The notes under the pieces are model-generated. The model made no database searches. It was not told where the DNA came from and was given only the letters and a program-made list of their open reading frames with translations. DNA of 36,686 bases. It comes from JAJTFW01 sp964534995. Its GTDB lineage: Bacteria; Bacteroidota; Bacteroidia; AKYH767-A; OLB10. The position numbers were made by a program, and so were the translations under genes. Location: contig CAZHSC010000031.1 in NCBI GenBank assembly GCA_964534995.1, forward strand, positions 1-36,686, given 5' to 3'. Below are positions 17,421 through 25,421 of the stretch, one piece after another. The stretch's first letter is position 1; each line of letters begins with the position of its first letter.

Positions 17421-18610
17421 GCCATTTTTACATTAGGTATTCCCGCATACATCTGTATCTTTTCTACCAGGCTCTGAGAAGAACGGTACATCAGGCGACC
17501 TGTGGTATCACTGTCGCCATCAAATGCTGCGGCATATAAAGCGGTAATCCGTTTCCAGGTGTAATGCTGAAGCCCGTACTGTGCAAGTTCCTTCCCCATC
17601 ATTTGTCTTTCCTTCTCCCCCATCTGATCCAGGTGCTCTTTCAGCTCCTCAGCGGTTTCAAAATAACGCGCCCTGTGGTTGGTCGTCTCCCGGTTATAGC
17701 TTACGTCGTAGCTCAGTACGGGGAGACCGAGGCACATGGCTTCCACGAGGCCCGGGTTTGTTCCGCCCGCACTGTGTCCGTGCACATATACCGCAGCGTT
17801 AGACCTTATCTCATTCAACTGGTCCTGATCATATATCGGGTCCAACAGGAGCATATTGGGGTATCCGCTGTATTGCCTTTTCAGGTCCATGCCATAGGTA
17901 CCATGGCTCCACAGACCTACCAGCACCAGGGTGTGGCGCGGTGATCCTGCGAAAGCCTCAAGGATAAGATGGATGTTATTTTCAGGTTCAATGCGGCTTA
18001 CATTAAAGGCATAGGGTGTAGCCAGCAAGGGGTATTTCTCTATGAGCCCCTGCGTGAGCGGGCGTTTTGTAACATGATCGCCTCCATATTCAATCAGGCG
18101 GACATCTTCTCGGCCGTAGCAACTCTCCACATATTGCATGATCACCTTATTGTCGGCTATTACTTCATCCGCAAAGCGAACCGCGAGTTTTTCACTTAAA
18201 CCCAACACTTTTTTAGCGAGCAGGTTCCACTTAGGACGCTTCCATTCCTGTCCGTCGATATTCACAAGCACCGGTTTGTTGGTTATCAATTTCAGAAAAG
18301 GCAGAATGGCGGCTCCGGAAATTCCCAGTAACAGTAAAATATCACTGTTGCGTACCGCATGCAGAATGGACAGGATATCATAAGGGATACTCTGATACCC
18401 GTTTGCATTTAAAGGAAGGTACACCAGTTTCGCTTCTTTGTAAAAGGCAGGGCGTTTTCCGCGGTCTGCAAAGTATTTACTGCTGCAATATACCGTCATC
18501 TCATACCGGTTGCCCAGGTGCTCTACCAGGTGGGCGGCCAGGGTTTCAAATCCACCATATTTGGCAGGTAATCCTGTTGTTCCGATGATGGCCACACGCT
18601 TCTTCAACAT
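17417..18610 (-). CDS. Glycosyltransferase with DUF1972 N-terminal domain (GT4 type)
   Basis: The ATG at 18610 gives 397 residues; a TTG two codons earlier is not needed. The N terminus VAIIGTTGLPAKYGGFETLA is the signature of the DUF1972 domain found at the front of rhamnosyl- and related transferases of capsule and exopolysaccharide clusters. The second Rossmann half shows YAFNVSRIEPENNIHLILEA, and the nucleotide-sugar site GTNPGLVEAMCLGLPVLSYD with the EX7E-like acidic residues of GT4. A GT-B fold retaining transferase acting on a lipid-linked glycan at the inner membrane is likely; donor and linkage cannot be read from sequence. The stop codon overlaps the ATG of the giant NHL/T9SS gene (ATGA), so their translation is probably coupled. 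Confidence 0.88.
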   Translation of the reverse strand: MLKKRVAIIGTTGLPAKYGGFETLAAHLVEHLGNRYEMTVYCSSKYFADRGKRPAFYKEAKLVYLPLNANGYQSIPYDILSILHAVRNSDILLLLGISGAAILPFLKLITNKPVLVNIDGQEWKRPKWNLLAKKVLGLSEKLAVRFADEVIADNKVIMQYVESCYGREDVRLIEYGGDHVTKRPLTQGLIEKYPLLATPYAFNVSRIEPENNIHLILEAFAGSPRHTLVLVGLWSHGTYGMDLKRQYSGYPNMLLLDPIYDQDQLNEIRSNAAVYVHGHSAGGTNPGLVEAMCLGLPVLSYDVSYNRETTNHRARYFETAEELKEHLDQMGEKERQMMGKELAQYGLQHYTWKRITALYAAAFDGDSDTTGRLMYRSSQSLVEKIQMYAGIPNVKMA

Positions 18611-18869
18611 AAACAAGGCTTCTGTTACAGATACTTTATAATACGATATCCCGCTGCGGATATCTCCTGATTTTGTACGCCATCTTACAGGGAAGGTTTT
18701 ACCAGATGAAAAAAAGAAACTATCACATCTTGCAGCGCCGTTTTTAATGCTGAAAATTCTTTACAACGCTTATACCAGTTTTCCGGGGAAAGGAAGCCGT
18801 TAAAAATGCAATTATGGGGCTGGTGCAGCCAAATGCGGTGCAAAATGAACCGAAATCTTACACCGGTAT
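18611..18869. other. Intergenic gap inside the polysaccharide run
   Basis: No ORF of note is present. A 7-bp inverted repeat with a 6-base loop, GATATCC (18645-18651) and GGATATC (18658-18664), lies about 35 bp upstream of the following start codon. It has no T-run on the minus strand, so it is not a clear terminator; it could be an operator or a mRNA leader hairpin. I see no good TAnnTTTG element on the minus strand. Confidence 0.35.
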
Positions 18870-19961
18870 TCAGGAATGTATGCCGCTGACAACCTCTCTT
18901 CTGAACGCGTCGGCACGGAAGCGCCGGGCGGTTTTACGCGCACCTTCCGACAGTTTATCCATCATTTCGGGATTAGCGGCAAGGTATTCCAGCCTGAAAT
19001 CAAGGGTAGCTTCATCGCGGACATCGATGGCATAGCCGTTAAATGCGCTCTGTACCAGTTCGGCAGGGCCGCCCAGCGGAGGGGCGATGACGGGTACGCC
19101 ATAACACATGGCCTCCAGAAGGGTCATCCCGAAAGTTTCAATACATAAAGAAGGATTGGTAAGATTTACTACCAGGCTGGCACGACGGTAAAAAGCGTCG
19201 AGGTTGGTCTGTACCGGAAACAGGTGCAGGTTAACAGGTAAATCTGTTTTACTGAAATAAGCATGTATTTCGGAAGAGGAAGCGTTCAGCACCAGTTCGA
19301 AGCGAAAATGAGCATGTCGGCGCGCGAGTTTAATAAACTCCGGGATGCCTTTGTACTCTTTGAGCGAACAGACCATGAGTACGGTAAACTCACTGCCGCT
19401 GAATGGGAAATACCTGTGCGTTCCCGCCTGCTGTACGAACTCATCGGGCAGCGCGTTATATACTACCTGTCCCGGCACACCCGCTATATTTTCCTCGCGG
19501 TGCAGATAGTGGCTGACATACAATACGGAATCCGCCGTTTTTGCGGCAATAAATTTCAGGAATTTTTTAAAGAAGACCGGCCGTATATAGCTTTCATGCA
19601 CGTGATACACTACCTTTTTCTTCATCCAGGCGCCGGCCAGTGCCGCTCCAAAAGGAAGCAGGGTATTGATGTAAATGATCACATCGTCTTTGCGGTAGCG
19701 CTGCAACTGAAAGAAAAGGTATGCCTGGCTGTAAAAAAATGCTATCAGCCTGAACATTACATTTGGAAAAAAGGCATAAGGGAAATACACGATGGGCAGG
19801 CCCGGCTTTAGCAAAAAGCCATCTCTGCCACGGCTGGTATGAATGATCACCTCATGTCCTGCCGCCTGTAAGCCGGAAAGTGCCTGACTGAATACCAGCG
19901 GGCTTCCGCTGTAATCATTCAGCAGATGAATGGCAATGATCCTGCTCTTACTCCCGTTCAT
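18870..19961 (-). CDS. Glycosyltransferase family 4 protein
   Basis: The product has 363 residues with a GT-B fold. The N-terminal Rossmann half begins IIAIHLLNDYSGSPLVFSQA with an acceptor-side loop, followed by KKVVYHVHESYIRP. The C-terminal half shows FTVLMVCSLKEYKGIPEFIK and the EX7E region CIETFGMTLLEAMCYGVPVI followed by GGPAELV. These are standard for retaining GT4 enzymes. It should add one sugar to a lipid-linked polysaccharide intermediate in the cytoplasm. The ATG at 19961 is 2 bp after the stop of the upstream glycosyltransferase. A 259-bp gap follows its stop, the largest in the cluster. Specificity cannot be inferred. Confidence 0.87.
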   Translation of the reverse strand: MNGSKSRIIAIHLLNDYSGSPLVFSQALSGLQAAGHEVIIHTSRGRDGFLLKPGLPIVYFPYAFFPNVMFRLIAFFYSQAYLFFQLQRYRKDDVIIYINTLLPFGAALAGAWMKKKVVYHVHESYIRPVFFKKFLKFIAAKTADSVLYVSHYLHREENIAGVPGQVVYNALPDEFVQQAGTHRYFPFSGSEFTVLMVCSLKEYKGIPEFIKLARRHAHFRFELVLNASSSEIHAYFSKTDLPVNLHLFPVQTNLDAFYRRASLVVNLTNPSLCIETFGMTLLEAMCYGVPVIAPPLGGPAELVQSAFNGYAIDVRDEATLDFRLEYLAANPEMMDKLSEGARKTARRFRADAFRREVVSGIHS

Positions 19962-19963
19962 GC

Positions 19964-21220
19964 TTAACCGGCCTTCCTCGACAAATGCTCATACAAATTC
20001 CTGAGATCCTCACCTTTCAGGTCCCAGTTAAACTTATCATGGAATACCCTGCGCGCACCCAGTGACAGCTGTGTGTACAACCTGGTATTATCGTGCAACA
20101 GGCGCAGCGCTTCGGCAAACTTTGTGATGCTGGTATTATAGCGGCTATAGGGTACCGTGATTCCGCAATCCTTGCTTACAAACTCTCCGGGGCCCTCATT
20201 GCGGAAGCAAATCACGGGCAGGCCATACGATAAAGCCTCCGCGACTACCATACCGGCGCCTTCATGGCTCGGAAATAAAAATACATCCGACTCTTTGTAC
20301 AACTTTTTATAGTCGCTCCTGTGCAGCCAGGCAATAAAACATACATGGGCAGCCACCTCCATTTCCACCGCGAGGTTTTTCAGGTAATTTTTACAGGGGC
20401 CATCGCCTACCAGCACGAGTTTAACAAATGGCTTTTGATGCGGAGGAAGCTGGTGGAAAAAACGGGCGAAAGAACGGATAGTAATATCAAAACCTTTGAG
20501 CGGCACAAACCTGCCCGAAGAAAGAATCGTAAACCCCTGTCCTCTTCGGATTTCCTTCAGCTCTGAAGGGGCCTCCGTACTCACGGAAGTCATGTGAAGT
20601 ACTTTTTCCTTCGGCAAATGCAACACCCTTTCCACGCCCGAATTCATGGTAAGTACAGTATCGGCATGGTTTACCGTCTGCCGCAGCAAGGGGTCAACTT
20701 TCCAGAAATATTTTTTGACCAGCCATTTCAGTTCTTCCGCCAGGTAGGCTTTATATCCATATACATGCAGGATATAATCTTTCGGGATGCGGGGATGATG
20801 CCCTATCGGTCCCCAGACAAATGGTTTGTGCAACTTCCAAAGCGAGGAGGGTGTCCAGTCGTTATGGAAATTCAGATTATGGACGATGTCAAATTTCAGT
20901 TTCTTACGTTTCACGAAACGTGGGAGGAAAAACTGCCAGAGGTAATAATAAAGGAGTGCTCCCCTTCCCCCTTTCTTCCAGAAGCGAAGCCAGTAGGGCA
21001 GGTCATAGAACTGAAAGGTGATGTGTTGGTACAGGGGTGAGGGGTGCTCGCTGATATACCTTTCAATGTCCTTTTTTGTATTCTCGCGGGTAACAGCAAT
21101 CACGTTGTTAAATCTCGCAATCTGCATGATAAAATTCCATCCCATTCCGTCCTCTGAACCATGATAGGGATTGACGGCATAGGCACTCAGCAATACGGTG
21201 GTCTTAACACTGTTATCCAT
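19964..21220 (-). CDS. Glycosyltransferase family 4 protein
   Basis: The ATG at 21220 (MDNSVKTTVLLSAYAVNPYH) gives 418 residues; the open frame extends 52 codons further but reads into the neighbouring gene and has no family similarity. The N-terminal half contains HGSEDGMGWNFIMQIA and the acceptor-side segment FDIVHNLNFHNDWTPSSLW. The C-terminal half has FTILSSGRFVPLKGFDITIR and the EX7E motif HEGAGMVVAEALSYGLPVIC followed by NEGPGEFV. A retaining GT-B enzyme of GT4 is clear. It acts in the assembly of the cluster's glycan. Neighbours are 17 bp upstream (acyltransferase) and 2 bp downstream (another GT4). Confidence 0.88.
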   Translation of the reverse strand: MDNSVKTTVLLSAYAVNPYHGSEDGMGWNFIMQIARFNNVIAVTRENTKKDIERYISEHPSPLYQHITFQFYDLPYWLRFWKKGGRGALLYYYLWQFFLPRFVKRKKLKFDIVHNLNFHNDWTPSSLWKLHKPFVWGPIGHHPRIPKDYILHVYGYKAYLAEELKWLVKKYFWKVDPLLRQTVNHADTVLTMNSGVERVLHLPKEKVLHMTSVSTEAPSELKEIRRGQGFTILSSGRFVPLKGFDITIRSFARFFHQLPPHQKPFVKLVLVGDGPCKNYLKNLAVEMEVAAHVCFIAWLHRSDYKKLYKESDVFLFPSHEGAGMVVAEALSYGLPVICFRNEGPGEFVSKDCGITVPYSRYNTSITKFAEALRLLHDNTRLYTQLSLGARRVFHDKFNWDLKGEDLRNLYEHLSRKAG

Positions 21221-21237
21221 GTATGATTTTTTCTTTT

Positions 21238-21969
21238 TTATGCGATCATTTCTGAAACCTGTAATCCTGTATTTCCATTGCCTTCGCGCAACCTCAATAC
21301 CCTGGCAGGTACACCACCGATCACGGCGTTGGAAGGCATACTCTTCGTCACTACCGCTCCCGCGGCAATCACGCAATTATCACCAATCACCACCCCATCA
21401 AGGATGGTTACCTTTGCACCCACCCAGCAATTTTTTCCGATCTGTATCCCCTTTCTTTCGGTACCCTGCAAGCGGATCAGTTCGTTCAGCTGGGGAAAGC
21501 GGTGATTCTCAGGGTGGCAACTGAAGTAAGGTCCTATGATGCAGTCATCGCCAATCTCCAGGCCGCCGGCGCCGCCCAGGTGCGCGAATTCGCCGATGCC
21601 CGCGTTTTTTCCAATACGTATAAATGCACCCGGATCGCTGAAGGAAAAAGAAACTTTCACACAGGAATGACTGCCAATCCGGGAATAATCACCCATGAAG
21701 AGTCCCTGCCGGCCCCAGGCAATAATATCCACATGATCGCCTATCTGTACGGCCTTACCGAAGTGTATGGAACCGGCGCCCTGTATGCTTACCCGGCGCC
21801 CGAAAAATAAAAGCAGGGAACGCTTTGAGGTGATCGCTTTCCATGCCCGCAGCCAGGCAATGCCCTTGCTAAGCAGGAACCCGGTCAGGACCCCGGCTGT
21901 AACAGAAGGATCCAGCTGAAAGGAAGGGTTTTTCTCCCTGGCGAGACGTATGAACAGGGCACGTATCAT
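21238..21969 (-). CDS. Left-handed beta-helix (hexapeptide) acyltransferase
   Basis: The ATG at 21969 gives 243 residues and lies 2 bp after the stop of the methyltransferase-like gene; a TTG 30 bp upstream would overlap that gene and is less likely. The first ~45 residues are helical. From about 60 the sequence is made of hexapeptide repeats: IGDHVDIIAWG, IGKNAGIGEFAHLGGAGGL, IGDDCIIGPYFSCHPENHRF, IGKNCWVGAKVTILDGVVIG, DNCVIAAGAVVTKSMP, ending IGGVPARVLR. This is the fold of WcaF/WbbJ/NodL-type O-acetyltransferases that use acetyl-CoA; the His in SCHPENH is a candidate active-site residue. It most likely acetylates a sugar of the surface polysaccharide. Confidence 0.88.
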   Translation of the reverse strand: MIRALFIRLAREKNPSFQLDPSVTAGVLTGFLLSKGIAWLRAWKAITSKRSLLLFFGRRVSIQGAGSIHFGKAVQIGDHVDIIAWGRQGLFMGDYSRIGSHSCVKVSFSFSDPGAFIRIGKNAGIGEFAHLGGAGGLEIGDDCIIGPYFSCHPENHRFPQLNELIRLQGTERKGIQIGKNCWVGAKVTILDGVVIGDNCVIAAGAVVTKSMPSNAVIGGVPARVLRLREGNGNTGLQVSEMIA

Positions 21970-21971
21970 GG

Positions 21972-22727
21972 TTACATTTTCCAGCAGGTAGTCTGACAAA
22001 CAAATAAACCCATCGGCGCGAAGCCGCTGAAACGGTGTACCTCCCTGCCCTCAAGCAAATCAGCACCCAGCCAGTTCACCGGATTATCGCTGTTGTCAAG
22101 GACGAGCCATCCTCCGGGTTTCACCTTCGACATCAGCACACGCATGCATTCATTCCGGCGTGTAAAATCATTCATGCAGTCGACAAGTGCTATATCAAGG
22201 CTTTTATCGGCAATCAGGGCCATATCGGCAGTGGCCGCTTCTCCCTGCAGCACTTTCATTCTTATATTTTTTTCATGATACCTGAGCGGATTCATCCGCA
22301 CGGTGCTCATCACATGTCCGGCCCAGCGCTCATTGTGTTCATAGGTAGTTACAGTAGCGCCCTTCTCCAGAAACCATAATGTGGAATTGCCACCACCGGC
22401 TTCCACCACCTGCATACCGGGCTGCACAATTTTATCGAGAAACCGGATGGCGTCAAGTACGATAAATGGCACCGGCTCACTCAGGATGGGCGAAGTACGT
22501 GTTTGCATCCATGTTTTAAATACATAGGGCAGGCGCAACAGGCTGAAGAGGCTGGGAGGATAACCCTCGTAATCGGTAAAGCGCAAGCTGGCCTTCAGTT
22601 CTTTCCTGCTGCCATCGTCACAGGTCCATGCAAGGGTAGTACGGCCCAGCACCCTGTCAATAACAGGATGGGTGTACTTCGCGCTCACAGCATAGCGGTT
22701 AGGGGGTGTTAGTGTACTGCGGTTCAT
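21972..22727 (-). CDS. Class I SAM-methyltransferase-like protein in polysaccharide cluster
   Basis: The product has 251 residues. A Rossmann-like methyltransferase core begins near residue 105 with QVVEAGGGNSTLWFLEKGAT (motif I region), continues with VTTYEHNERWAGHV (acidic residue at the end of strand 2, as for SAM ribose binding), SLDIALVDCMND (motif IV position) and VKPGGWLVLDNSDNP (motif VI). The N-terminal ~100 residues are not recognised. A role in methylating a glycan or its end sugar is plausible from context but not shown; the family is also close to predicted proteins named only as class I methyltransferases. It lies between a kinase-like fusion gene (25 bp upstream) and an acyltransferase (2 bp downstream). 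Confidence 0.7.
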   Translation of the reverse strand: MNRSTLTPPNRYAVSAKYTHPVIDRVLGRTTLAWTCDDGSRKELKASLRFTDYEGYPPSLFSLLRLPYVFKTWMQTRTSPILSEPVPFIVLDAIRFLDKIVQPGMQVVEAGGGNSTLWFLEKGATVTTYEHNERWAGHVMSTVRMNPLRYHEKNIRMKVLQGEAATADMALIADKSLDIALVDCMNDFTRRNECMRVLMSKVKPGGWLVLDNSDNPVNWLGADLLEGREVHRFSGFAPMGLFVCQTTCWKM

Positions 22728-22752
22728 GGGAGTAATTTAATTTTTCAACGGT

Positions 22753-24057
22753 TTAAATAGTTGCCGAAACACATTCTTTCATTACACGGTTAAAGGTTTC
22801 ATCGAAGTTGGTATTGTTAATTACCAGATAATGCCTGCCGGAACGGGTCCTTCCCAGTTCTTCAAATAACTGTTTGTAATCACCGGTAAGCTGATTGATG
22901 TCGCTTTCCGACAATTCATTTTTGCGGCTCCTGATAACATCCGCCGGGGCGAAAAGGAAAACGTTTACCTGCGGTTTAAAGATGAAATGATAGCACCACT
23001 TGATAAAACTTCTCGACAGTACAATGTTGGAACGCTTCGCGTCAATGATGAAATCGAAATAATAACGGTCATACAACACGGTATATCCGCGAAGAGTATA
23101 GCGGAAAAAGATATAATACTGACCGATGAGGTAATCTATATAGTAGTACATGAACCTGAAAAACGAACTGACTACACTCCTGTTTTCGCCTTGCCGCGGC
23201 ATCCGCTCCCGGCTTTGTCTTTCGGCTTCTCCTTTACCATGTCTGAGCGTACTCAGGATGGGGAAGAGGGAAGGCCTGTGACGCAGCACCACAGTCTTCT
23301 GCCTGTATTTGCTTTGCAATTCCGTCCTTACAGTTTCAATGATGGTGGATTTGCCGGCGCCATCTACTCCGCTGAAAGTAACGGTAATGCCCCGGTGGTG
23401 CAGCATATCGCCGGCCAGGTCTCTGAAATATCTCAGCTTATGCCAGGGTTTCAGGAATAAACTATTCTGCGGCAAGGCGGCAACGTGAGCGCTTATCTTT
23501 TTCGAGAATCGTGTATTGGGCTCGTATAATTCATCGAGCACATTGATGTTCACTTTATACCTGCCGGTAATATGGGCGAAGATGGCCGCCCGCTGTTCAA
23601 AAGTGAAATCAGAGAAGTAATTACTATACTTTTGAGGTACCTCTGCGTTATTGAGCTGATAAAACAAAAGAATGTATTCAAAATTATGGTGGTGTGCCGC
23701 CACTTTAAGGCCTTCGCCGTTTAGCACAGCCTGATCCAGTACTTCCGCGGCATCAAGATAAATCACGCCTTTCCTGTCGAAACGGTGAAGCAGGTCGATT
23801 TCAAGATAGGAACCGTCTTTAAACAGGATACTTACAAAATCAGCAAATGATTTATGGTGCAGATGAAGACGGTCCACTTCCGGCCCCTGCCTGATGACGC
23901 GAAGAATATCCTCCCGCGAACTTTTATCAATCAACAGGTCAACGTCGGATGTTTCCGGCAAATTACTTAATGATCCATGAATAAATTTAAGCAAAGCATA
24001 GCGCCGGGGCTGCAGGGCCCTGAAAAAATAAGCAAGGTATGCCTGTCGCTGGTTCAT
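22753..24057 (-). CDS. Nucleotidyltransferase-like domain fused to a thymidylate-kinase-like P-loop domain
   Basis: The ATG at 24057 gives 434 residues and overlaps the upstream stop by 4 bp (ATGA); the frame is open for 72 more codons inside the neighbour, which are rejected. Residues about 20-95 resemble a minimal nucleotidyltransferase: FIHGSLSNLPETSDVDLLID with Asp38 and Asp40, and LEIDLL with Asp88 as a third acidic residue. Residues 223-434 are a thymidylate-kinase-like domain with ITVTFSGVDGAGKSTII (P-loop 230-238), a YDRYYFDF segment and a late lid region with RSRKNELSES. A housekeeping dTMP kinase is ~210 residues and unfused, so this is a specialised paralogue. Its substrate is unknown; context suggests phosphorylation or nucleotidylation of a glycan or lipid-linked intermediate. 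Confidence 0.8.
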   Translation of the reverse strand: MNQRQAYLAYFFRALQPRRYALLKFIHGSLSNLPETSDVDLLIDKSSREDILRVIRQGPEVDRLHLHHKSFADFVSILFKDGSYLEIDLLHRFDRKGVIYLDAAEVLDQAVLNGEGLKVAAHHHNFEYILLFYQLNNAEVPQKYSNYFSDFTFEQRAAIFAHITGRYKVNINVLDELYEPNTRFSKKISAHVAALPQNSLFLKPWHKLRYFRDLAGDMLHHRGITVTFSGVDGAGKSTIIETVRTELQSKYRQKTVVLRHRPSLFPILSTLRHGKGEAERQSRERMPRQGENRSVVSSFFRFMYYYIDYLIGQYYIFFRYTLRGYTVLYDRYYFDFIIDAKRSNIVLSRSFIKWCYHFIFKPQVNVFLFAPADVIRSRKNELSESDINQLTGDYKQLFEELGRTRSGRHYLVINNTNFDETFNRVMKECVSATI

Positions 24058-25421
24058 GGCCTGTTGCCGACACCCGGCACCGAAACGAGATAATCCGCTA
24101 TGGCGCGGGTCCACGCTTCCATCATCCATGTACTCTGCAGGAGCGGCTCCTTCTCGCAGAGGTACTGCCGCAGGTAATGGCTTACGTTGAAGAGGAGATA
24201 GAGGGCGTGATGAAGGCCGGTATTTACCCGGTACTTCTTCACGAGCTGCTGTACGAGGGCTTGTTGCATCCATAGGCTGATATTTTCTTTAACTTCCGCA
24301 TAGGCTTTGCGCTGTTGCAGGATAACACTCTGGTAGGTGAAATGGAATAAATCAAAGAACAAGGGAATACCGTTGCTGGCCAGTTCCCAGTCATATACAT
24401 ACAGGCGCTTTTCATCGCAATACATGTTCCAGGGGGTAAAATCCCCATGCGACAGGGATACAGGTACGGAAAGTCCGGTAGGTACTGTTTTATAAAGTTG
24501 CCTGAGGAGCCCCACCAGGTTTTTCACCTTTTCCCGGTCCAGCTGGTTAATAAATACCAGTTCCTGCGTAAGGAAATCCATGTTGGTAAGTATGCTTTGC
24601 CAGATGGCAGTATCCGTTACCGCCTTCCTTTCATGGCTCATCGCGTACAATTCCGCCAGGGCTCGTATGTGTATGGCCGTTATACGTCCGGCGGGAATGA
24701 TCACCGCCGGCTTAATATTGCTCAGGCGGGTGTGCCCGTTGATACGCCCGGATACTTTGGGTATGCTCAGGCTGGTGAAATCATACTTACCAAGTGTTGT
24801 TACCATGTTGTATTCATTTTCAAGTAGCCGACGCGCTTCGGGGGTGAATGCCGCCTTGATAAAACCTGCGGAACTCCTTCCCCGGTGCAGTTCGATGACC
24901 ATTTTGCGTGTTGCGCCCCGCGTACCCGTAAAGAAGGATGGCGTTTCGCCCTCCTGAATTCCATATTTCTTTTTTACTGATTCAACGAGTATTTGTTGCA
25001 CCCTGAAACTTCCGGATGCCAGCAGCTGTTGCGTGCCTGTCCTCCAGGCCATGCGGGTGATGGCTTTATAGATACCTGCCTTTAATCCACCGGCATTGTA
25101 CAATTCAAGGTGAGAGGCTTCATCGCCGCCGGAGGGGTAAAACCAACGCATACTTCCATCCGGGTTATTGATATAGAAAAAGCGCAACCATGACTCTTTG
25201 CCTTCGGTGTTGTTGATACTGATGGATAACTCCTTCTCACACACATCCATGATACACGCGGAGCCATTCCTGTCAAAGTCATCGTGGTTTACATGCACCT
25301 CCTCCCCACCCGCCATACCTGTCACGCGCTTCCCCTTATCGAGTACATACAAATCCTTCTCCGGTGCGAAAAAATCACGTAAGAGACGGAGATCGGTAAG
25401 GTGAAGGGCGGCGTTTTTCAT
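24054..25421 (-). CDS. APH/choline-kinase-fold phosphotransferase-like protein
   Basis: The ATG at 25421 gives 455 residues; a TTG nine codons upstream is weaker. The C-terminal half has the aminoglycoside-phosphotransferase/choline-kinase signature: SHGDFTPWNMYCDEKRL with His325, Asp327 and Asn332, followed by YVYDWELAS with the Mg2+-binding Asp344. Residues about 1-150 form an extra N-terminal domain with no match I know; about 170-260 could be the ATP-binding lobe (RKMVIELHRGRSSAGFIKAA). In a polysaccharide cluster the substrate is more likely a sugar, glycan end or small alcohol than an antibiotic. Its stop overlaps the start of the nucleotidyltransferase-kinase gene (ATGA), and its first 47 bp overlap the end of the O-antigen ligase gene. 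Confidence 0.82.
   Translation of the reverse strand: MKNAALHLTDLRLLRDFFAPEKDLYVLDKGKRVTGMAGGEEVHVNHDDFDRNGSACIMDVCEKELSISINNTEGKESWLRFFYINNPDGSMRWFYPSGGDEASHLELYNAGGLKAGIYKAITRMAWRTGTQQLLASGSFRVQQILVESVKKKYGIQEGETPSFFTGTRGATRKMVIELHRGRSSAGFIKAAFTPEARRLLENEYNMVTTLGKYDFTSLSIPKVSGRINGHTRLSNIKPAVIIPAGRITAIHIRALAELYAMSHERKAVTDTAIWQSILTNMDFLTQELVFINQLDREKVKNLVGLLRQLYKTVPTGLSVPVSLSHGDFTPWNMYCDEKRLYVYDWELASNGIPLFFDLFHFTYQSVILQQRKAYAEVKENISLWMQQALVQQLVKKYRVNTGLHHALYLLFNVSHYLRQYLCEKEPLLQSTWMMEAWTRAIADYLVSVPGVGNRP

Noticed and set aside
24058..24273. N-terminal extension of the NTase/kinase fusion
   Set aside because: The extra 72 codons lie inside the APH-fold gene, have a Pro/Arg-rich out-of-frame look, and the ATGA overlap at 24054-24057 explains the start.
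24054..25421. Aminoglycoside resistance gene
   Set aside because: The HGD...DWE signature is shared by the whole APH/choline-kinase fold; the polysaccharide operon context and unusual N-terminal domain do not suggest antibiotic resistance.
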